NCBI RefSeq assembly: GCF_001039355.2 | Contig: NW_019775869.1 | Location: 567,268-631,267 of the forward strand | DNA length: 64,000 nucleotides | Reading direction: 5' to 3' | From: Lingula anatina | Taxonomy: Eukaryota > Brachiopoda > Lingulata > Lingulida > Lingulidae | Shown here: positions 31,878 through 46,454 of the stretch, one piece after another | Layout: each line of letters starts with the position of its first letter | How positions within the stretch are numbered: position 1 is the first letter of the stretch | The notes under the pieces: model-generated | What the model saw: only the letters and a program-made list of their open reading frames with translations | Told to the model about the DNA's origin: nothing | Databases searched by the model: none | Made by a program: the position numbers and the translations under genes

Positions 31878-34800
31878 ATGTCTGGTGAACAGCTTCAGTG
31901 TGAATATTATCCATTCATAGTTGTGGGTGGTGGTATTGCAGGTGTAACATGTGCAGAAACGGTACGTTTTAAAACAATTGATTGTCACAGAAAGCAATAT
32001 TTATACGTTTGAAACTATAAATCTCAATAAACCCATGTCTTATTGCACAGGATTTAGATTTTCATATTTGCTTTTTGCTCATACTCCGTCATCACACTCT
32101 TTCACTACAAAATTAAACAATTGGCATCCTTCTTCTGCAATATTTCACTGTTCTGACAACAAATAAATTGAAGTTTAGATGAAAAAAAAAGAACTTGTAT
32201 TAATTTCAGTTTCATATACACATTTCTAAAGGAGACTTTTTAAGTTTCCCTAAACATGTTAAAGCATCTTCACAGTGACTGCGAGTGGGATTTATATGAA
32301 GATAATGTTATAAAACCTGTATAATATTATATAGCTAATTCTTTCAAAAACATAAATCACATGCACCCATATTTCAATTATTATGGTTTTCATTCTAGCT
32401 TTCACTGCTTTGTCCAGAAGAGAAAATCCTGCTTATAAGTGCCTCCCCTCTCATTAAAGCAGTGTCAAATCTAAGACAGGTATGTGATCATAATTTTTTT
32501 TAAGTGTGCTATATAGAGTTTGTTTTGATATAAAAGTGTGCTCTTTTAGATAATTTTTTGCTTCCCAGCATTTTGTAGATTGTGATATGCACCCTTTACA
32601 TCTTTTTAAATGTGACAGAAATTTTGCTTAGCGATAAATGGACACTTTCTAACATACATGTATAAGTTTTAAAGGATTTTTATAAGACCTAATCATCAAC
32701 ACTCTTTGACTATGAAAAATTTTCTTCCCATTGTTCTACAGTATGGCAGGACACTGCAGCAGTTTGATGTGGTGGAAAAACCGTTGTCTGTGTTACAGTT
32801 GGATTGTCCAAACATCCATGTTCTAAACACTGCTGTTAAAGAAATGGACCACGAAGAACATGTAAGTGATAACTTTTTACATTGACAGTAGGGGTTTGTA
32901 CTTCATAAAAATAATAGTGGACTTCTTTTATATTTCATTTACTTTTTACCATTTGTTTTAAGTAATAGAAATATTGCTTTGAATTATGCAGTATATAATC
33001 TTTAAGTATATGTTACTATTAATTTTATTACAGAAATTGCTTACAGTGGATGAAAAATGGTATAGATATGGGAAACTCTGCATATGTACTGGAGGGAAAC
33101 CAAAGGTACACTATGTAGTAATGTATATTGCAGAAATCAGGATTTTTATGTTAATTGATAATATATCTTTTGCTTTACATTTTACTTTAAAAATAAACTT
33201 GTATTTTACTAAAAGAAAGCATTCCTTAATAGCTGTATAATGTAAATGATTTTATATAGATGTTAAGCGAACTAAATTACAAAGTTTCCACTGCCAGAAA
33301 ATGCAATCACTGATAACATCAGTCACAACTACCACAATTCATTACTGTTCAATACATAAATATCCCAGATTTTGAATCTGCTGTGCTTTATTTTCAGGTA
33401 TTGATGGAAGGGAACAAACATGTACTTGGAATCAGAGATACAGAAAGTGTACAGGTCAGATACCTTTATCACAAATGTAATCACCTGTTGGTCACATCTA
33501 AGCATAAAAAAATGCTCAAAAATTAAGGTTATGGTGCTTTGTTTAAATCTAGTGAAAGTCCAATTTTAATGTATTTCATTTTGTTATAAGGTTAGTCACT
33601 GCTGCAGATTATGTGGCAAATGTTGAAAAATTGTTGAATTAATAGCATATTCAAAATGTTGAATTCTTTGTTAAAGGAGTTTCAGGAAAGACTTTCTAGT
33701 GCAAGAAGGGTTGTTATTGTTGGAAATGGTGGAATTGCTACAGAACTTGTGTAAGTCAAATGTATGAGCACTGCTGAAATATTTAGATGTAAGACACATA
33801 AAATATATTTGTTCCTATACAAATCTCGGAGTGATGTTGTTTACAGTTTCTACAAACATTCTTATCATCTGCATCTGTTGCTGCAGTTGATGCAAATGCC
33901 AAATTACATTTTTAAATTTTGCATGATACAGAATCCAAGTCAGTTGGAAAATTGGCATAATAAGATTATTTTTACCAAGGTTTCCATGCTTTCATTTAAC
34001 TTATACATTGCATATGTGTCTGAACATGATACACTCTCAATGCCAAACTGTAGTTCTGTATTTTTACTTTATGAGACATATGCCAATATTTACAGATGGA
34101 TTTTACCTTAGTGTTGAATTAATAATTGGCTACATAAATTAAAAAATGTTCTCTTCCAAATAACTGTTTCTATTTGTGACTTTTTTGTTTAATATCTGTA
34201 TATGCACCAGTCTTTCTGTCTAGTTGGCATTGCTCACTTAAGTTTAATTTAATGCCTTGAAAGTTCTGAAATGATAGATTAGTTAAGATCATGAAGACTT
34301 TTGTCAAAACATGAATTCAAGTAGTCTGTGGTAGTTGGCCATCATCCCTTTTCCATTTACTTTACAGTAGAATTAATCCATATATTTGTTTCCAGATACC
34401 AAATTAAAAATTGTGAGGTGGTATGGGCCATCAAGGATGCTTCTATTACCAAGACCTTCGTAGATGCAGGAGCTGCTGAGTTCTTTCTCTCTAGTTTATC
34501 CTCTCCAGCAGAAATGAAAGATGAAAGTGTTTCCAAAAGAATGAAGTATACATTGGAAAGTAAGTAATTTTCATAAAAGAATGATTTGATAAGCATTTGT
34601 GAATCAGTAGAATTCATACATTCTTATCTCAACTGCATTACTGATTTTTCAGAAATAGTAGAAAAAATATTGTATTTATCAGTACAAATAAAATGAAACA
34701 CAATCTATTTTTAGAGCCCATGATCTCTCGACTGACCCCAGATCTGTTAGGAGGTGCCTTGGGTCCAGACTGGACTGAAGGCAGGGAAATGCAGGGTCAG

Positions 34801-37800
34801 TATGGGGTGAGTTAGCACTGCATGTTTTAGCTCTGATGCCGTGCTTAAAAACACTAACAAACATTATTGTTTTCTTGTGAGGGATTGATATGTGCTTAAA
34901 AAACACTACAAAATTAAGCTTAATTTGGCTTAGTTATTGTCATCTTTTAAGGGATTGATAAATGTGCTTAAAACACAAGCTTTTTTTGTTGAATTAGTAA
35001 TGGGTAAATTAAAAAAAGGGTTTTTTTTCTAAATAACTGTCTTTTTATTGTTGACTTTTCTGTATATGCACCTACTAAGAAATGAATCTTTAATGGTTAA
35101 TATTGTTTGTTGATGCTTGATTGTTAGAGTAATTGTTTTTCACCAAAGAATATATTATTATAAAATGTAAATTTATGTATGCCAGGAGGGCCGCAGCATA
35201 CATGTAGAATATAAAGTTGAAGTATCTAGGCTGTTAAGTCAAGAAGAGATGAAGTCAAGTGGAAAGCAAGCCAAAAAATCCCCCAAAAATGATGAGACTG
35301 GTTTAAGTGGTGAAGGTAAGTGTAGGGAAGTATTATGTAAAATGTACCAGTCTTGCTTTCTGTTTTGTTTGTTCTTTTCTTTTCTTTGAACTTCAAAGGA
35401 GACTTTCCAAGTGAGTTAAAAGACTTGTCTTTTCTAATAATAGGAAAATGTTGATAACTGTATATCATAATTATTCATTGTTTTTGGTAACGTACATTTT
35501 TCAGTTTTAAATACTTGTAATAAACATTTTTTTACCAGCTTCGTGGCCCATATATGTGGAACTAACAAATGGTCATATTTATGGCTGTGATTTTGTGGTC
35601 AGTGCTACTGGCGTAATACCAAATGTGTACCCCCTCAACAAAAACAAACAGGTTTGTTTACTACAATGTAACTTTATGTATCTGAACAAGTTTCCTTGTG
35701 TTAGATTTTGAAAATCATATGTGATATCATTTGCATTTTTTTTTTTAGTTTTCTTGATGCAGAGCACTCATTTGTCATTGTCAGTATGAATATTTGCATT
35801 ATTTGCAATATTTATTTGCAGTCTGTCCATTTTTTTTTCAACAGTATTTATGCTCTAAGTTTGCCATTTTCCCAGATGGTTTCATTTGTATTTCAGTTTG
35901 TTATTGCCTCCGATGGTGGTCTCTCAGTCAATGACCATATGATGACCAGTTTGCAGGATGTGTATGCAGCAGGCGATGTGTGCAGTGCATCATGGGAACC
36001 TGCACCTCATTGGCTACAGGTGAGATAACTGGCTGGTTTAGAGAAGCAGTTTCAGAGGACAACGCCATAGGCTACTCCCAACATGTACATTTTAATATTT
36101 GTTTTCTTTTGAAAATTAATTTCTTTCATTTTCTTTTGAGAGGCAATTTCATAGGCTGGCATGGTAGGTTACTCACAACATGTAGATTTTAGTAATTATT
36201 TTCCTTCTTCATATTTTCACTAAAATATAATTTATGACTGTTGGCCTTTATGTGACATAAATATAGTTGTGAAAAACAATATGCAGTTAGATCTTCAAAA
36301 AATGGCAATGAACTTTACTCGGAACAACTAATTTGGACAAAAATATCTTGAAAACTTGAATGAATGTATCAGGTTATGTTGATGTGGCAATCAGTTTCAT
36401 GGATTATTTGCTGCTAATATTTTTTCCCTTATGAAATAATTTTTTTGATTACTTTGCCTGAAATTTTCATTTTATCAAAAAGTGTCAGTCCAGAATGATT
36501 TAGTATAAAACAGAATGGTTTGATAATAACTTACATAGTTTTGTAGTAATTTATTATTTTCTAACAACAATATACTTTATTTCTGAGTTTCAGTTCCGTT
36601 TTATAAAGGATGCCTACAAAAAAGTCTATGTGAAAATAGAACATTTTTGTCAAAAATAGCCAACTAGCCTGTGCCTGTTCAATTTCAATTCTCATTTGAA
36701 AAGGAATAACTTGACACTCAACAAAAACATTTCTGGTGTGGACTTTTTCAGATGTCTAAATTAGAATCATGAAAATTTTTTACTTGAAATTCAGATATAA
36801 GCATTTTTTTTTTCTTTTTTTTTTTGGAGTCATGGCCATTTCTTTCTTCATAATGAAAATCTGTTTTTATAATTGAATCTGCATCAGATAAACTTCAATG
36901 ACACCATTTGTCATCATGATGGTTCTGGGCCCAGTGAGACAAGCAAAATCAGTGCATTATATAAAAAGTTGCAAAAGCATTGTCATGTTTCAGATGAGAT
37001 TGTGGTCTCAGGCACGCCAGATGGGCGCCTATGCAGCCAAGTGTATGGAAGCACATGCAAAGGAAGAAGAGATACACATGGACTTCTGCTTTGAATTATT
37101 TACCCATGTAACGAAGTTTTTTAACTACAAGGTAAGATCCACTGAATAAATTGTTTGTAGATAGAAGTGAGAATGAAATAAACCAATTTTAAGTTTACTT
37201 ATAAAAAGGTTTGTTGTATCCTTGCTGTTATTTTTATTATGTTTGGCCTATGTTTGTCTTAGTGTGTTGCGGCTGGGCACATGCAACAGTCATTTTTTTC
37301 AATGGGCCAATTGCAGTAAAAAGTACCTATGGTGGAAAAAAAATAAAGAGAAAATAGTTGAAAACATAAGCAGCAATCTTGCAAAATTTAAAAATGGAAA
37401 TAAATTTGAATATTGTGAGATCACATCAGTTGATTAAATAAATGCATCAATGTGTTCACGGTGTGGATATGTTGACTGTTTGCAAGAAAGTTTCATTCCA
37501 TGCATTTTCATTTGCAGCGAGAAGAACATCTAAAATTATTTTATGGACATTTTTATAGCATTTGTCATCACCAATAAGCAGTGCCATTGCTGCACACTTT
37601 CCCTTGTAAGCACTATAATAAGAAATTCATGTTACTTCATCTTCTCAAACTTACAAAAATGATTCTTAGCAGTAAAATACGGCTCATTTTTGAACCAGAT
37701 TAGATTAATTTTCCTGAAAGTAAGGTTTCTGTGAATTTTTCTCTTTTTACACATTGGCATTTTTTAGGTGTGACTTTTTAACTTGCATGAGTCTAAAGCC

Positions 37801-40800
37801 CTGTACTAGATACAATTTCTGAGTGCCCACAGTAACAGTAGTACATAATTAGAAATGATATTGATTGCACTGTTTGGCATTATGTTATATTACATAAAAT
37901 TCTATTTTGTGCAATTTCATCATAAACACCTTAAAAGAAAAACTGTGTTACTTATAATTCTTAAACTTGCATGGACGATCCATTGGACCGAGATACAGCC
38001 AACAATGCTTTCAATCATTTTAACCCAGCATTTACTATACAAGTTTGGGGTATTATTTTGTCACTCTTAAGAATAACGCTATCAAATGTTATCTGTCCAT
38101 ATTTCAGCTTTACCGGGCTTGTTCTCCTTATCACGNAGTTATGTATCTAGTTATTTGAGAGAAACCATGATACAGAGCAATGGATGTAACGTTACTGTTA
38201 CCATAAATGTTTTTGGTTATGTTTTTTCAATCTTTGAGAAAGTTTTGTTGCTCCAGAAAATTTAAAGCAGTACATATGAAAATTACTGTAACATGTCATA
38301 TGTATAATGCATGGAATGAAAAGAAATCACCAGAATACAGTCAACAGCCTTCTTTCAACACAAGCCCCACCCTTGACCTGGCAGACCAGTTCTTGTTTGA
38401 AATTTAATTTACAGTTTGTTTATAGCCCTGCATGGACTGGATTCAGCTGACACCAAATGTGTTTTTGCTCTTTTCTTTAAATGGACCAACTGCCTGTTTT
38501 TATATCAAATACCAAAGCGAGATCTGAAATTAGTTAGAGTGCTTTTGGCCTTCTCATGGATGTTTTTAGAATTTGTTTTGGGGAAAAAAACAGACTTACC
38601 AAAAAATATGCTCAACATAGATGTCTTACCCAGGGCAAAGTAACCTCAACAATTTTAAGGTTATATCAAGATTATTCCAATTTTAAACCATAAAAAAATT
38701 CACATTCACACGTATAAGGTATAAAGCTTTTAATTCTCTTTTCAAGTAAGCAATAATCAACAAATTATGACACCAATTCATCATTGTGTTCTGGGGTGTA
38801 CACCATCTGTGTAGGAATGGTTCTTGACACATTCCTATGTAATGAGCACATGTTCTGTTACAGGTAATTTTGCTGGGAAGGTTCAATGCCCAAGGTCTGG
38901 GAGATGATTATGAGTTACTGCTCAGAGTAACAAAAGGTGGGTGAACTTGTAAATTATTTATGAAATTCCAACTGGCACATATTATAGCTGGTATTTTATA
39001 AAGTGCAACATGATTTAACTAAAGATATTAAACAGAGCTAGAAATATAGATTAAATCCACCTAAAATTCCTTTTTATTTTCCTTTTATTTCATACTCGGC
39101 ATTAAAAGATTGAAATTGATTTTTAGGGAATATTTTTAATCTGAAATGAACACTTAGTGACTAATATGTAGGTTTCAGACAAATTTTGATAACTAAGACT
39201 GAGAGGTGAGCCTTAGAGACAAGTAAATACCTGTTTAATGGGGTAGACATGGATGTTTTTAGATTATGCAAATTCTATCACTGGTGACAATTTTAAGGTT
39301 CAGGAAAGGGAACAAATAAAAAAAAAAAAACGAAAAAAATAAGATACACCTTTGTTTGGAATTGTTAAAGGAAGAAATGTGATTGGTGAAACTTCTAAGA
39401 TTTAACAAGATTGTCTGAATATGTGAGAGTGGTTTGTTTACTCTGGGGCCTTCTCGTGTACTCTTTGTTCTAAGAAGAAATTAACAACAATTAGGTTTAG
39501 CTTAAAAACCTATCATTTTCATGAAGATCATTAGCACCTTCTAGTACTGAAAGATCTGGAAAAGTTTATAAACATCCTTGAAATCAAGAAGCATCCAAGT
39601 TCAAAGAGCAGGGCCACCCCTTTGATAACAATAGTTTAAAATGTTGCTCATGAGAAAAAAATTAAATATTTCCAGAATTTTTTCCAAATTAAACTTTTGA
39701 AGTTTATGAATAGGACCTTGTTATTTTATATACTACATAATGTAATAATATTGCTTTTCCATTTTTGAATAAAGTAAATCAATATTTTTTTCCATGTGAT
39801 ACAAGTTCTGCTTCATTTCATTACACTGCTACTAATGTTATTATGATATTGAATCGTAATTATTTTGATGAAGTACTCTTGTATACATTTAAAAAATACT
39901 GCATTTCTACAAAGGTAGCTTTTATTTTGGTTTTTAAATCTATAAAAAAGGGACACTTTATATAATTTCACAAATTTCAGTGACACTGCATTCAAATTGC
40001 TTTTGTCAGGGAATTAAAAGTATTTTTTTTTCATCATCTGATCTTTTCATTGTGGCCCTGGCAGTTTTGAGATGCAGGAAGCTTAATAAATAGTTCCTCA
40101 TTTTGACACTGTGGCAGCACTGACAGGCCAGTGGTGACAATAAAAGTTTGGATGTCAAGGATAATTTTTATTTTTCCTAAAGATGACCTGACATTGAAAA
40201 TATGCAGACTTCGGTACATGTGAAATTATAGGGGCAGGGTTTTTTTTACATGACAGTTTATCTCTTGGTATTGATAACAAGTATTTGACTTTGATATGTC
40301 ATCTGTGTTATGCCACACTTGGCTACCACAGTGCAAAACTGAATGATAAAAATTGATAAAGTGTATTTGAATCAGTTTCATAAAAACAACTATGTACTAC
40401 TTAATATGGAAATCTTGAGTGGCAAAATTTATGTTACATGATAATGGTTTTGTACATCAATCAAGGTGACAGCCAAATGTGGTGCAATCTGAGGTATGGA
40501 AAATGGACAAACATTTTGCAGGATAAATACATATTTACCAAGTTTAACCATGGCCATTGTGTAATGCATGACTGTATCTTTACACAGTGCAAATACATCC
40601 AGTCCTTGTATGCACTATTTCAAGACCTCTTTCTTTCCATTTAATTGATAACATTAATTCAGGCTTCTTCAAATTAAAACTGTTTCAAAATATTAAAGAT
40701 ATGAGCTTGACTGTATCTCTTTCTACCCACATGAAATCAATGCAAGCTCTTTGTAACCACTCTGTTGTGTCACCATTATTTGAAAGAAGGTGTCATTTCA

Positions 40801-41525
40801 AACTTTTCCCTTTGTCCTAACTTTTATTATTGGCCTCTCACTGAATGGCTATTTATAATCAATTCAATAGTGACAATGGTGATGATAAGGACATTTCTTT
40901 TTTCCATCAGTTAATATTCTCAAATATATATTGTAAGATAAGGAAAAGAATATGGGAAAGGAGGTATAATTGGATTTTGTTTATTTTATATTTTTAGTGT
41001 GTATTAATAATTATCTGTGCAGACGGGCTTACGTTGATTTCGAAAACCATTCCTTAACCAAAAAAAATTATTGTCTTGGCATCTTTTGATTGACTTGCTT
41101 ACATCAGAGTTTTGCCTTTTATGTCTTAGTGATATAAGCTGACACTTTTTTAAATCATCAATCATCTCTATTGTTGTGTTTTTTATGTTTTATCTTCAGT
41201 TGTTTTGATATACTTCTGTCCTGGGATATTCACACACCCCATCAACTTCCCCTTCCACTGACACTTTATTTTCAGATTTTTTGGCTGGAGCACAAACATT
41301 GTACTTAACGATAGCGTCTGATATCTAATAAAAACAGATACTTACAAATGTTAGTTTGTGAATTGTATTGACTGTATTTTGGTTACTGTACATAGCATCT
41401 GATGCATAGAGAAAAAATCAATAAGGGTACTTAATAATATAATTTAGATCTAATGCATAATCATGCATTATATTATATTCTTGTGGTTTTGATATGAAAT
41501 AGAAACTTTTATTTCTTATGAATTG

Positions 41526-41558
<33 letters not shown>

Positions 41559-42536
41559 GGTAATGAATTGATAGTGATAAATGCTTTATATGAAATTAAG
41601 AAAGTAACCATTATGGCTTCCTAGTGTTCACACTTTGGGCAAGTAACCTTGATTTGTTACAAAATAAATCACATTTTGAATAACTTATAATTTGTGTGAA
41701 ACTAGTAAAACTTTGTAAAATGCAAATATGAGTAGGTTTTACAACAAGATCCTGTAATGCACAAGCACGCTTAACATTTGAAAGAAATATTGTCTGAAGG
41801 GGAATTGTGTCCTGTTTTGCTTTGGTTACCCCTGGCCAAACCCGAGATTGGAGATCACGATTGTTTGGAGCAAAACTACTTTGGTTGGATTTAACCTCAA
41901 GTTATCGGTTCAGTGGCATGCCAAGGAATGATTAAAATGATAACTCAAGTAGATATTAGACACGCTACCAATGCCTAATCATGTTTGCCAAATTGACTAA
42001 CGTCTGCTTGCTGTTGTAAAACACCATCAAGATTATGGAACACTGCATAGCGTGTTGCTGTCTGTTCAAATAATCCATAAGCCATTTGTAAATATTGGAA
42101 GATATCCCTGCATAAAAGTTTCTTCTGTCAATTTCTCTGTTATTCCAGTTTGAACATTTTAAAATATTTATTTCCTTTACAAATAAATTTATGTATTTCT
42201 GATGTATGATAGTTGTTAGTCCTAACACTGTAATGACAATTTTATTTGTAAATATTCCATGCCCTTTTATGAAACATGTCAATTAAAAAAAAAACTACAC
42301 GATTTTTATGTTTCTTCTTTCAGTTCTCATTGATCTAACTGTATTCAATTATTTTTCTAGGGCATGAGTATGTGAAGACAGTTATGAAGGACGGAAGGAT
42401 GCAAGGTGCCATATTGATAGGGGAGACCGATTTGGAAGAAACTTTTGAAAACCTCATTCTCAACCAGATGGATCTCAGTCAATATGGAGAGGATCTGTTA
42501 AGCCCAGATATTGACATTGAAGATTACTTTGACTGA
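31878..42536 (+). CDS. PYROXD1: Pyridine nucleotide-disulphide oxidoreductase domain protein 1, complete, 14 exons
   Basis: Exons are 31878-31961, 32399-32479, 32742-32861, 33034-33105, 33398-33454, 33677-33750, 34396-34559, 34715-34806, 35186-35315, 35539-35651, 35897-36019, 36994-37131, 38864-38936 and 42361-42536 (TGA). All join in phase to give 498 aa; the human protein is about 500 aa. It is a flavin-dependent NAD(P)H oxidoreductase found in nucleus and cytosol; in vertebrates it protects the tRNA ligase complex from oxidation and its loss causes myopathy. Visible motifs: FAD site VVGGGIAG (residues 15-22), NAD(P)H site VGNGGIATE (153-161), SATG (313-316), and the second FAD contact YAAGD (352-356). 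I see no CxxxxC redox pair, as expected for this family. The C-terminus ends IDIEDYFD like the vertebrate protein. The start at MSGEQ is chosen because it sits 14 residues before the FAD site; a noncoding upstream exon is possible. Confidence 0.96.
38136..38136. other. Single N in PYROXD1 intron 12
   Basis: Isolated N (TTATCACGNAGTTATG). Unlike 14713 and 17186 there is no duplicated sequence around it, so it may be a small unclosed gap or a base ambiguity. Confidence 0.8.
41526..41558. repeat. (AAT)n microsatellite in PYROXD1 intron 13
   Basis: About eleven AAT units inside the 3.4-kb last intron (38937-42360). Confidence 0.9.
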
Positions 42537-42637
42537 AGCAGCTGTGGAGGAATACTGACACCACCTTCAATTATTCAGCTGTGCAATTTTATTAAATCCT
42601 TGACTTGAAACCAAATTTAGATCATAATGGAAATATG

Positions 42638-42643
42638 AATAAA
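42638..42643 (+). terminator. PYROXD1 poly(A) signal, candidate
   Basis: First AATAAA after the stop codon, about 100 bases downstream, in an AT-rich 3'UTR. A second AATAAA-like site near 42956 is an alternative. Confidence 0.6.
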
Positions 42644-45600
42644 TAACTTTTCACCTATATTTTCCCATGTGCTCAAAACTGGAACCTGCCAGGCCTGTGA
42701 TATATACTTATTTGCTACCAATTACTAATTTATTTTGATATTTGACATGTTAAAAGCCAGTTTTCCTGGACAGTATTTACCATGCTGCCAAATTGATGTG
42801 TCTAGACACAGCCTTATCGGTAGAACTTTTTCAAAAAGCAGGTATTTAAATTGGTTCAGACACTCACAGTGCAGAATATTGCCAATTATAATATATATGC
42901 AATATATTTATGAAGCATTATGCTAGCTCTTTAAATTTTAACCTTACAATTTTAAAAATAAAATTTGTTTAGTTAATTCTTCTTGCTTCATCGCCAAAAT
43001 TTGGGAGTTTTGCACCCATCTCTCAGCGGTAAAATCGATCATTTTCTGACTGTTTGGATAATTTGTGGATTTTTATCAGTGTAAAAAATCCATTCTTGCC
43101 AGCTGTCCTTCGGGATTTTGACGAGTTAAAAAGCTTATTAATGTCATTATGTTATTATTCCATCTAACCGGAGAGCGAAATTTACTCTCCTGTGCAAAAA
43201 ATCTTTAATCCCCCTATTTTTAGGCCAAGTAAAATGGGGAAGAATGTCCTGTAACTGCAGCAATGCAAGCGTATGTTCTACTGTTAAAAGATTAAAGTCA
43301 AAATGAAATAAAATCTAATCGGCGTTTTCCTGGCAATTTGATCATTTTGGGGAAAGATTTTTACTGTTTTATTTATGTATTTAAGATGGAGTTTACCTGA
43401 ATATCGTTTGGGTTTCAAATAATCCATACTAGGTATTGTTCGCAAAAAATCTATTTTACGTGAATTATCCATTTTATGAGGAAATAATTATGAGGCACAT
43501 TTTTTTATATTTGAGCGGAGTTCTTTGAAGAGACAGGGTTTGTGGCTGATGCAGTGCTTTTATTTAGAAATATAATTCTTAAAAGTCGGATCTTCAAAAA
43601 GATCAAAAACGTTAAGATTTCATAATAGAAAAAAATATTTTCCCGACGGGGGTAATAGGCTGCCAAGTAGTTTAAAAAATCGAAGACCGTAGACTGGGAT
43701 AAGTAATAAACATTATTAGTTCTTTACAATACTACGGACTTTAAAGTCTTCTTTGGGCGCCAGACTGATGATTTACCTGCGTTTTACTTTTTTAATTTGA
43801 CATGCATTTGGACTCCCGGAGTTTCCAGCCGAGTTCGCTTCGGCAGTCTTGTGTTAAAACACAAATCGAAATACCGTTAAAGTATCTGCCACTTTTTATC
43901 TTTTGTCACTTTTAGTCGGATATAAAGAGATGCCTTTGTTAAGATAATGGCAATTTAAGTTTCCTTCCCTATGTTTTAATGGGATGGGGAAAGTGATAGT
44001 TTTAATAGGATGCTCTCTGTCTATTAAAGAGAATGGAAATGTACTACGTAGAGCAACGGAGATCATTTTGGGCTTGCGTTTAGGATAATGTGCATTCTTT
44101 AGACAGGATCTATCGTGATATCGTCTCAGCCGCCCCTTTTCTTCTTCAGCGAAATTAGGGATATACCTTTTGTTAACCGTTTACGTTATTTTGTGTTTCT
44201 TCAGGCTTATTTACAGAATGTGCTTTTTATGTGAAATTTCATTTTATCATTTGTTTACAAAAGGTTCTTTTATTTCTAGATACTTTGTGGGAGGCGGCAT
44301 TCGGTGACGAGGCAGATCACGGGAGATGGAAATTTTGTGGAGTTTTCGAAATTAAAAGTCTCTGATATAAGTCTTTGCGCGCAATTTGACAATGAGATCG
44401 AAACCATTTCCCGTTATCTCGCTTTGTCAAACCTAAGGCAAAGAAAATATGTACCTAATACAATTTAGAAATGACAATAACATTGGGACACATTTGTTGA
44501 ATTGCTCGTATTCTCTTTGTTTCGATCTATCTAAAATTAATTTCATTCTCAGAAGAGGACATCCGTAGACAATTTTCAAGAATTTGGTCAGAAATGAGCG
44601 GTGTCTAGTAGAAATTCTTCGAAGCCTGTAGTAGCGACTAACTCTTTCCCAGACGTTATCTACAAGAGTTCTGTTTGCGTGCACAAATTAGGTGCTTGAA
44701 GCTTCTTGGTCACTACTTCTGTTTACCCTTACTGATTTTGTTTTGCACATGGATTAACATGCTTTTCAGCTGGATGCATCTACCATGTTTCTTTTGGAAA
44801 TAAATCGTTAACTTCTGCCTGATGGCCTGTTAATCATCTCCAAACAATTTAGGGTCTTGTTGAAGCTTCAAAAATTGGCAATGACGGCGACTTCTGATCT
44901 TTTCTCACGTCGTTTGTGTTATTTTTCTTTCGCCTGTTTCGCGATTATTACGCTGTTGCGAGTAATAAATGAAACAAACGAAGAGCGATTCGTTTAGAAA
45001 CTTTGGCATCACGAAAGAAAAAATATGCGACATAAAACTGCATATACCGCATACGGCGAGTTATTGAGGTGCATCACATAGGGCTGAATATGAAAAAAAG
45101 ATAAATGATGGTATCAAGCGGTAGTTTGAGATACATTTTATTCGTGAAATATTCAGCGAACGCAAAGGTAAGATTTTTGCGTCGTCGCCGACTTGATATA
45201 ACAAATGCGGAGAGGATGGTTTCTTAAGTTTCATTAAAACTATTTCCCCCCAGAAATAAATGTAATCACGTCCTTCTGTTGACGAGTCATATCTCACCGA
45301 GCTTTGTATTTGAACAATAAAAATGATTGGTGGGCATAGCTTGTGGCTGTGAAGATAATGGCAATAATAGCCCGTCTCTATTTTCACCAATCAGTCCACA
45401 GTCTGTTGACACCTTGAGTATGAGGGAGGCGGAGCGGAACGAATGTGCCAAAAAATAACCGTCGTAAGTCCCACAATAAACGCTTGCCGGGGAACTTAAA
45501 CCTTTACCTGCGGGGATGGGCATTTATAAATGAATTACTCCACTTCTTGAGGCACAAGTGAAACAGTCAAGCGCGGCAAATAGCACTGTACCAACGGCCA

Positions 45601-46454
45601 CCAGCTAGTTTCTTTTATGTTCAATTTTACCTCGAAGAAACTGGAGGACAAATGCAGTCAAGAGTCAAAGAAACTGACAATAACAGGACCCTTGCTTACG
45701 GCATTTTAACATCAACAAGGTGTCCTTTTTCATCGGCTTTATAGCTACTTTGATTTTTTATAAGAATCATGAGTTTAAAAATCAGTCAGATAAGCATGTT
45801 CGTTCGTATATTTTTTAAATTATTTAAATGTATGTTTCACTTGATCCATGGAGACTACTTTAAATTGTTTTTCCCTTTATTTCGTTATAACACCCATGCT
45901 TTTTTTTCATAATTGAAAAATGAAAGCTAATGGATCGGTGAACCTCGCAAATTGTTTTATTATATTTTTATTTGTTTGTTGATAAAATATTTTATTTATC
46001 GCTTAATTAATGAAATAATTTGTATAAACTGTTTTACTTCCACTGTAGGCCAGTTGACGATAAGGCGCATATTTTGGGTCATTTCCAAGAGAGCGGTGAC
46101 CGACTAAGGTGCGTCTGTTAACTCAACTAACAAACTCACAAAAATCGACTGACGGGAAACCTTGTATGGTGGAGTGGTCAATAAATATTGCACAAACGTC
46201 TTCATAAAGCCAGTGGTAGTCAAATATCGACAGTTACAACAGAGCTAATTTCAAGGCTATTAGCGCGAGGAGTTTATTTTCTTCAGCATGACAAAAGCCG
46301 AATGTAAACAAATCCACGCCGAGACAGCGCACGCGTAATTGATTGCAAGTGCCCGGATTTACATATGAAAACATGTATGAGGCTGCGTAGTAGGTCATTC
46401 ATTGAGCAGGCACGTTGGAGATGGACTGACTGGAAAAGTGCCGAGAATGGTAGG
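42644..46454. other. Intergenic between PYROXD1 and the TMTC2-like gene
   Basis: No recognised gene. From about 43000 the DNA is unique-looking, less AT-rich and with more CpG than the intron sequence around it. The promoter and 5'UTR of the TMTC2-like gene must lie in or near its right part. Short minus-strand frames at 44433-44684 and 45061-45523 have no family resemblance. Confidence 0.5.

Noticed and set aside
33764-34111. 115-aa ORF between PYROXD1 exons 6 and 7
   Set aside because: It lies wholly in an intron on the same strand, is rich in AT-driven residues, and the flanking exons join in phase without it.
44433-44684. 83-aa minus-strand ORF rich in arginine and leucine
   Set aside because: Stands alone in the intergenic region with no splice partner and no family resemblance.
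45483-45545. Minus-strand TATA-like TTTATAAAT followed by a CAG|GTAAAG donor
   Set aside because: It looks like a small first exon, but no downstream minus-strand exon could be found, so it cannot be supported as a gene start.
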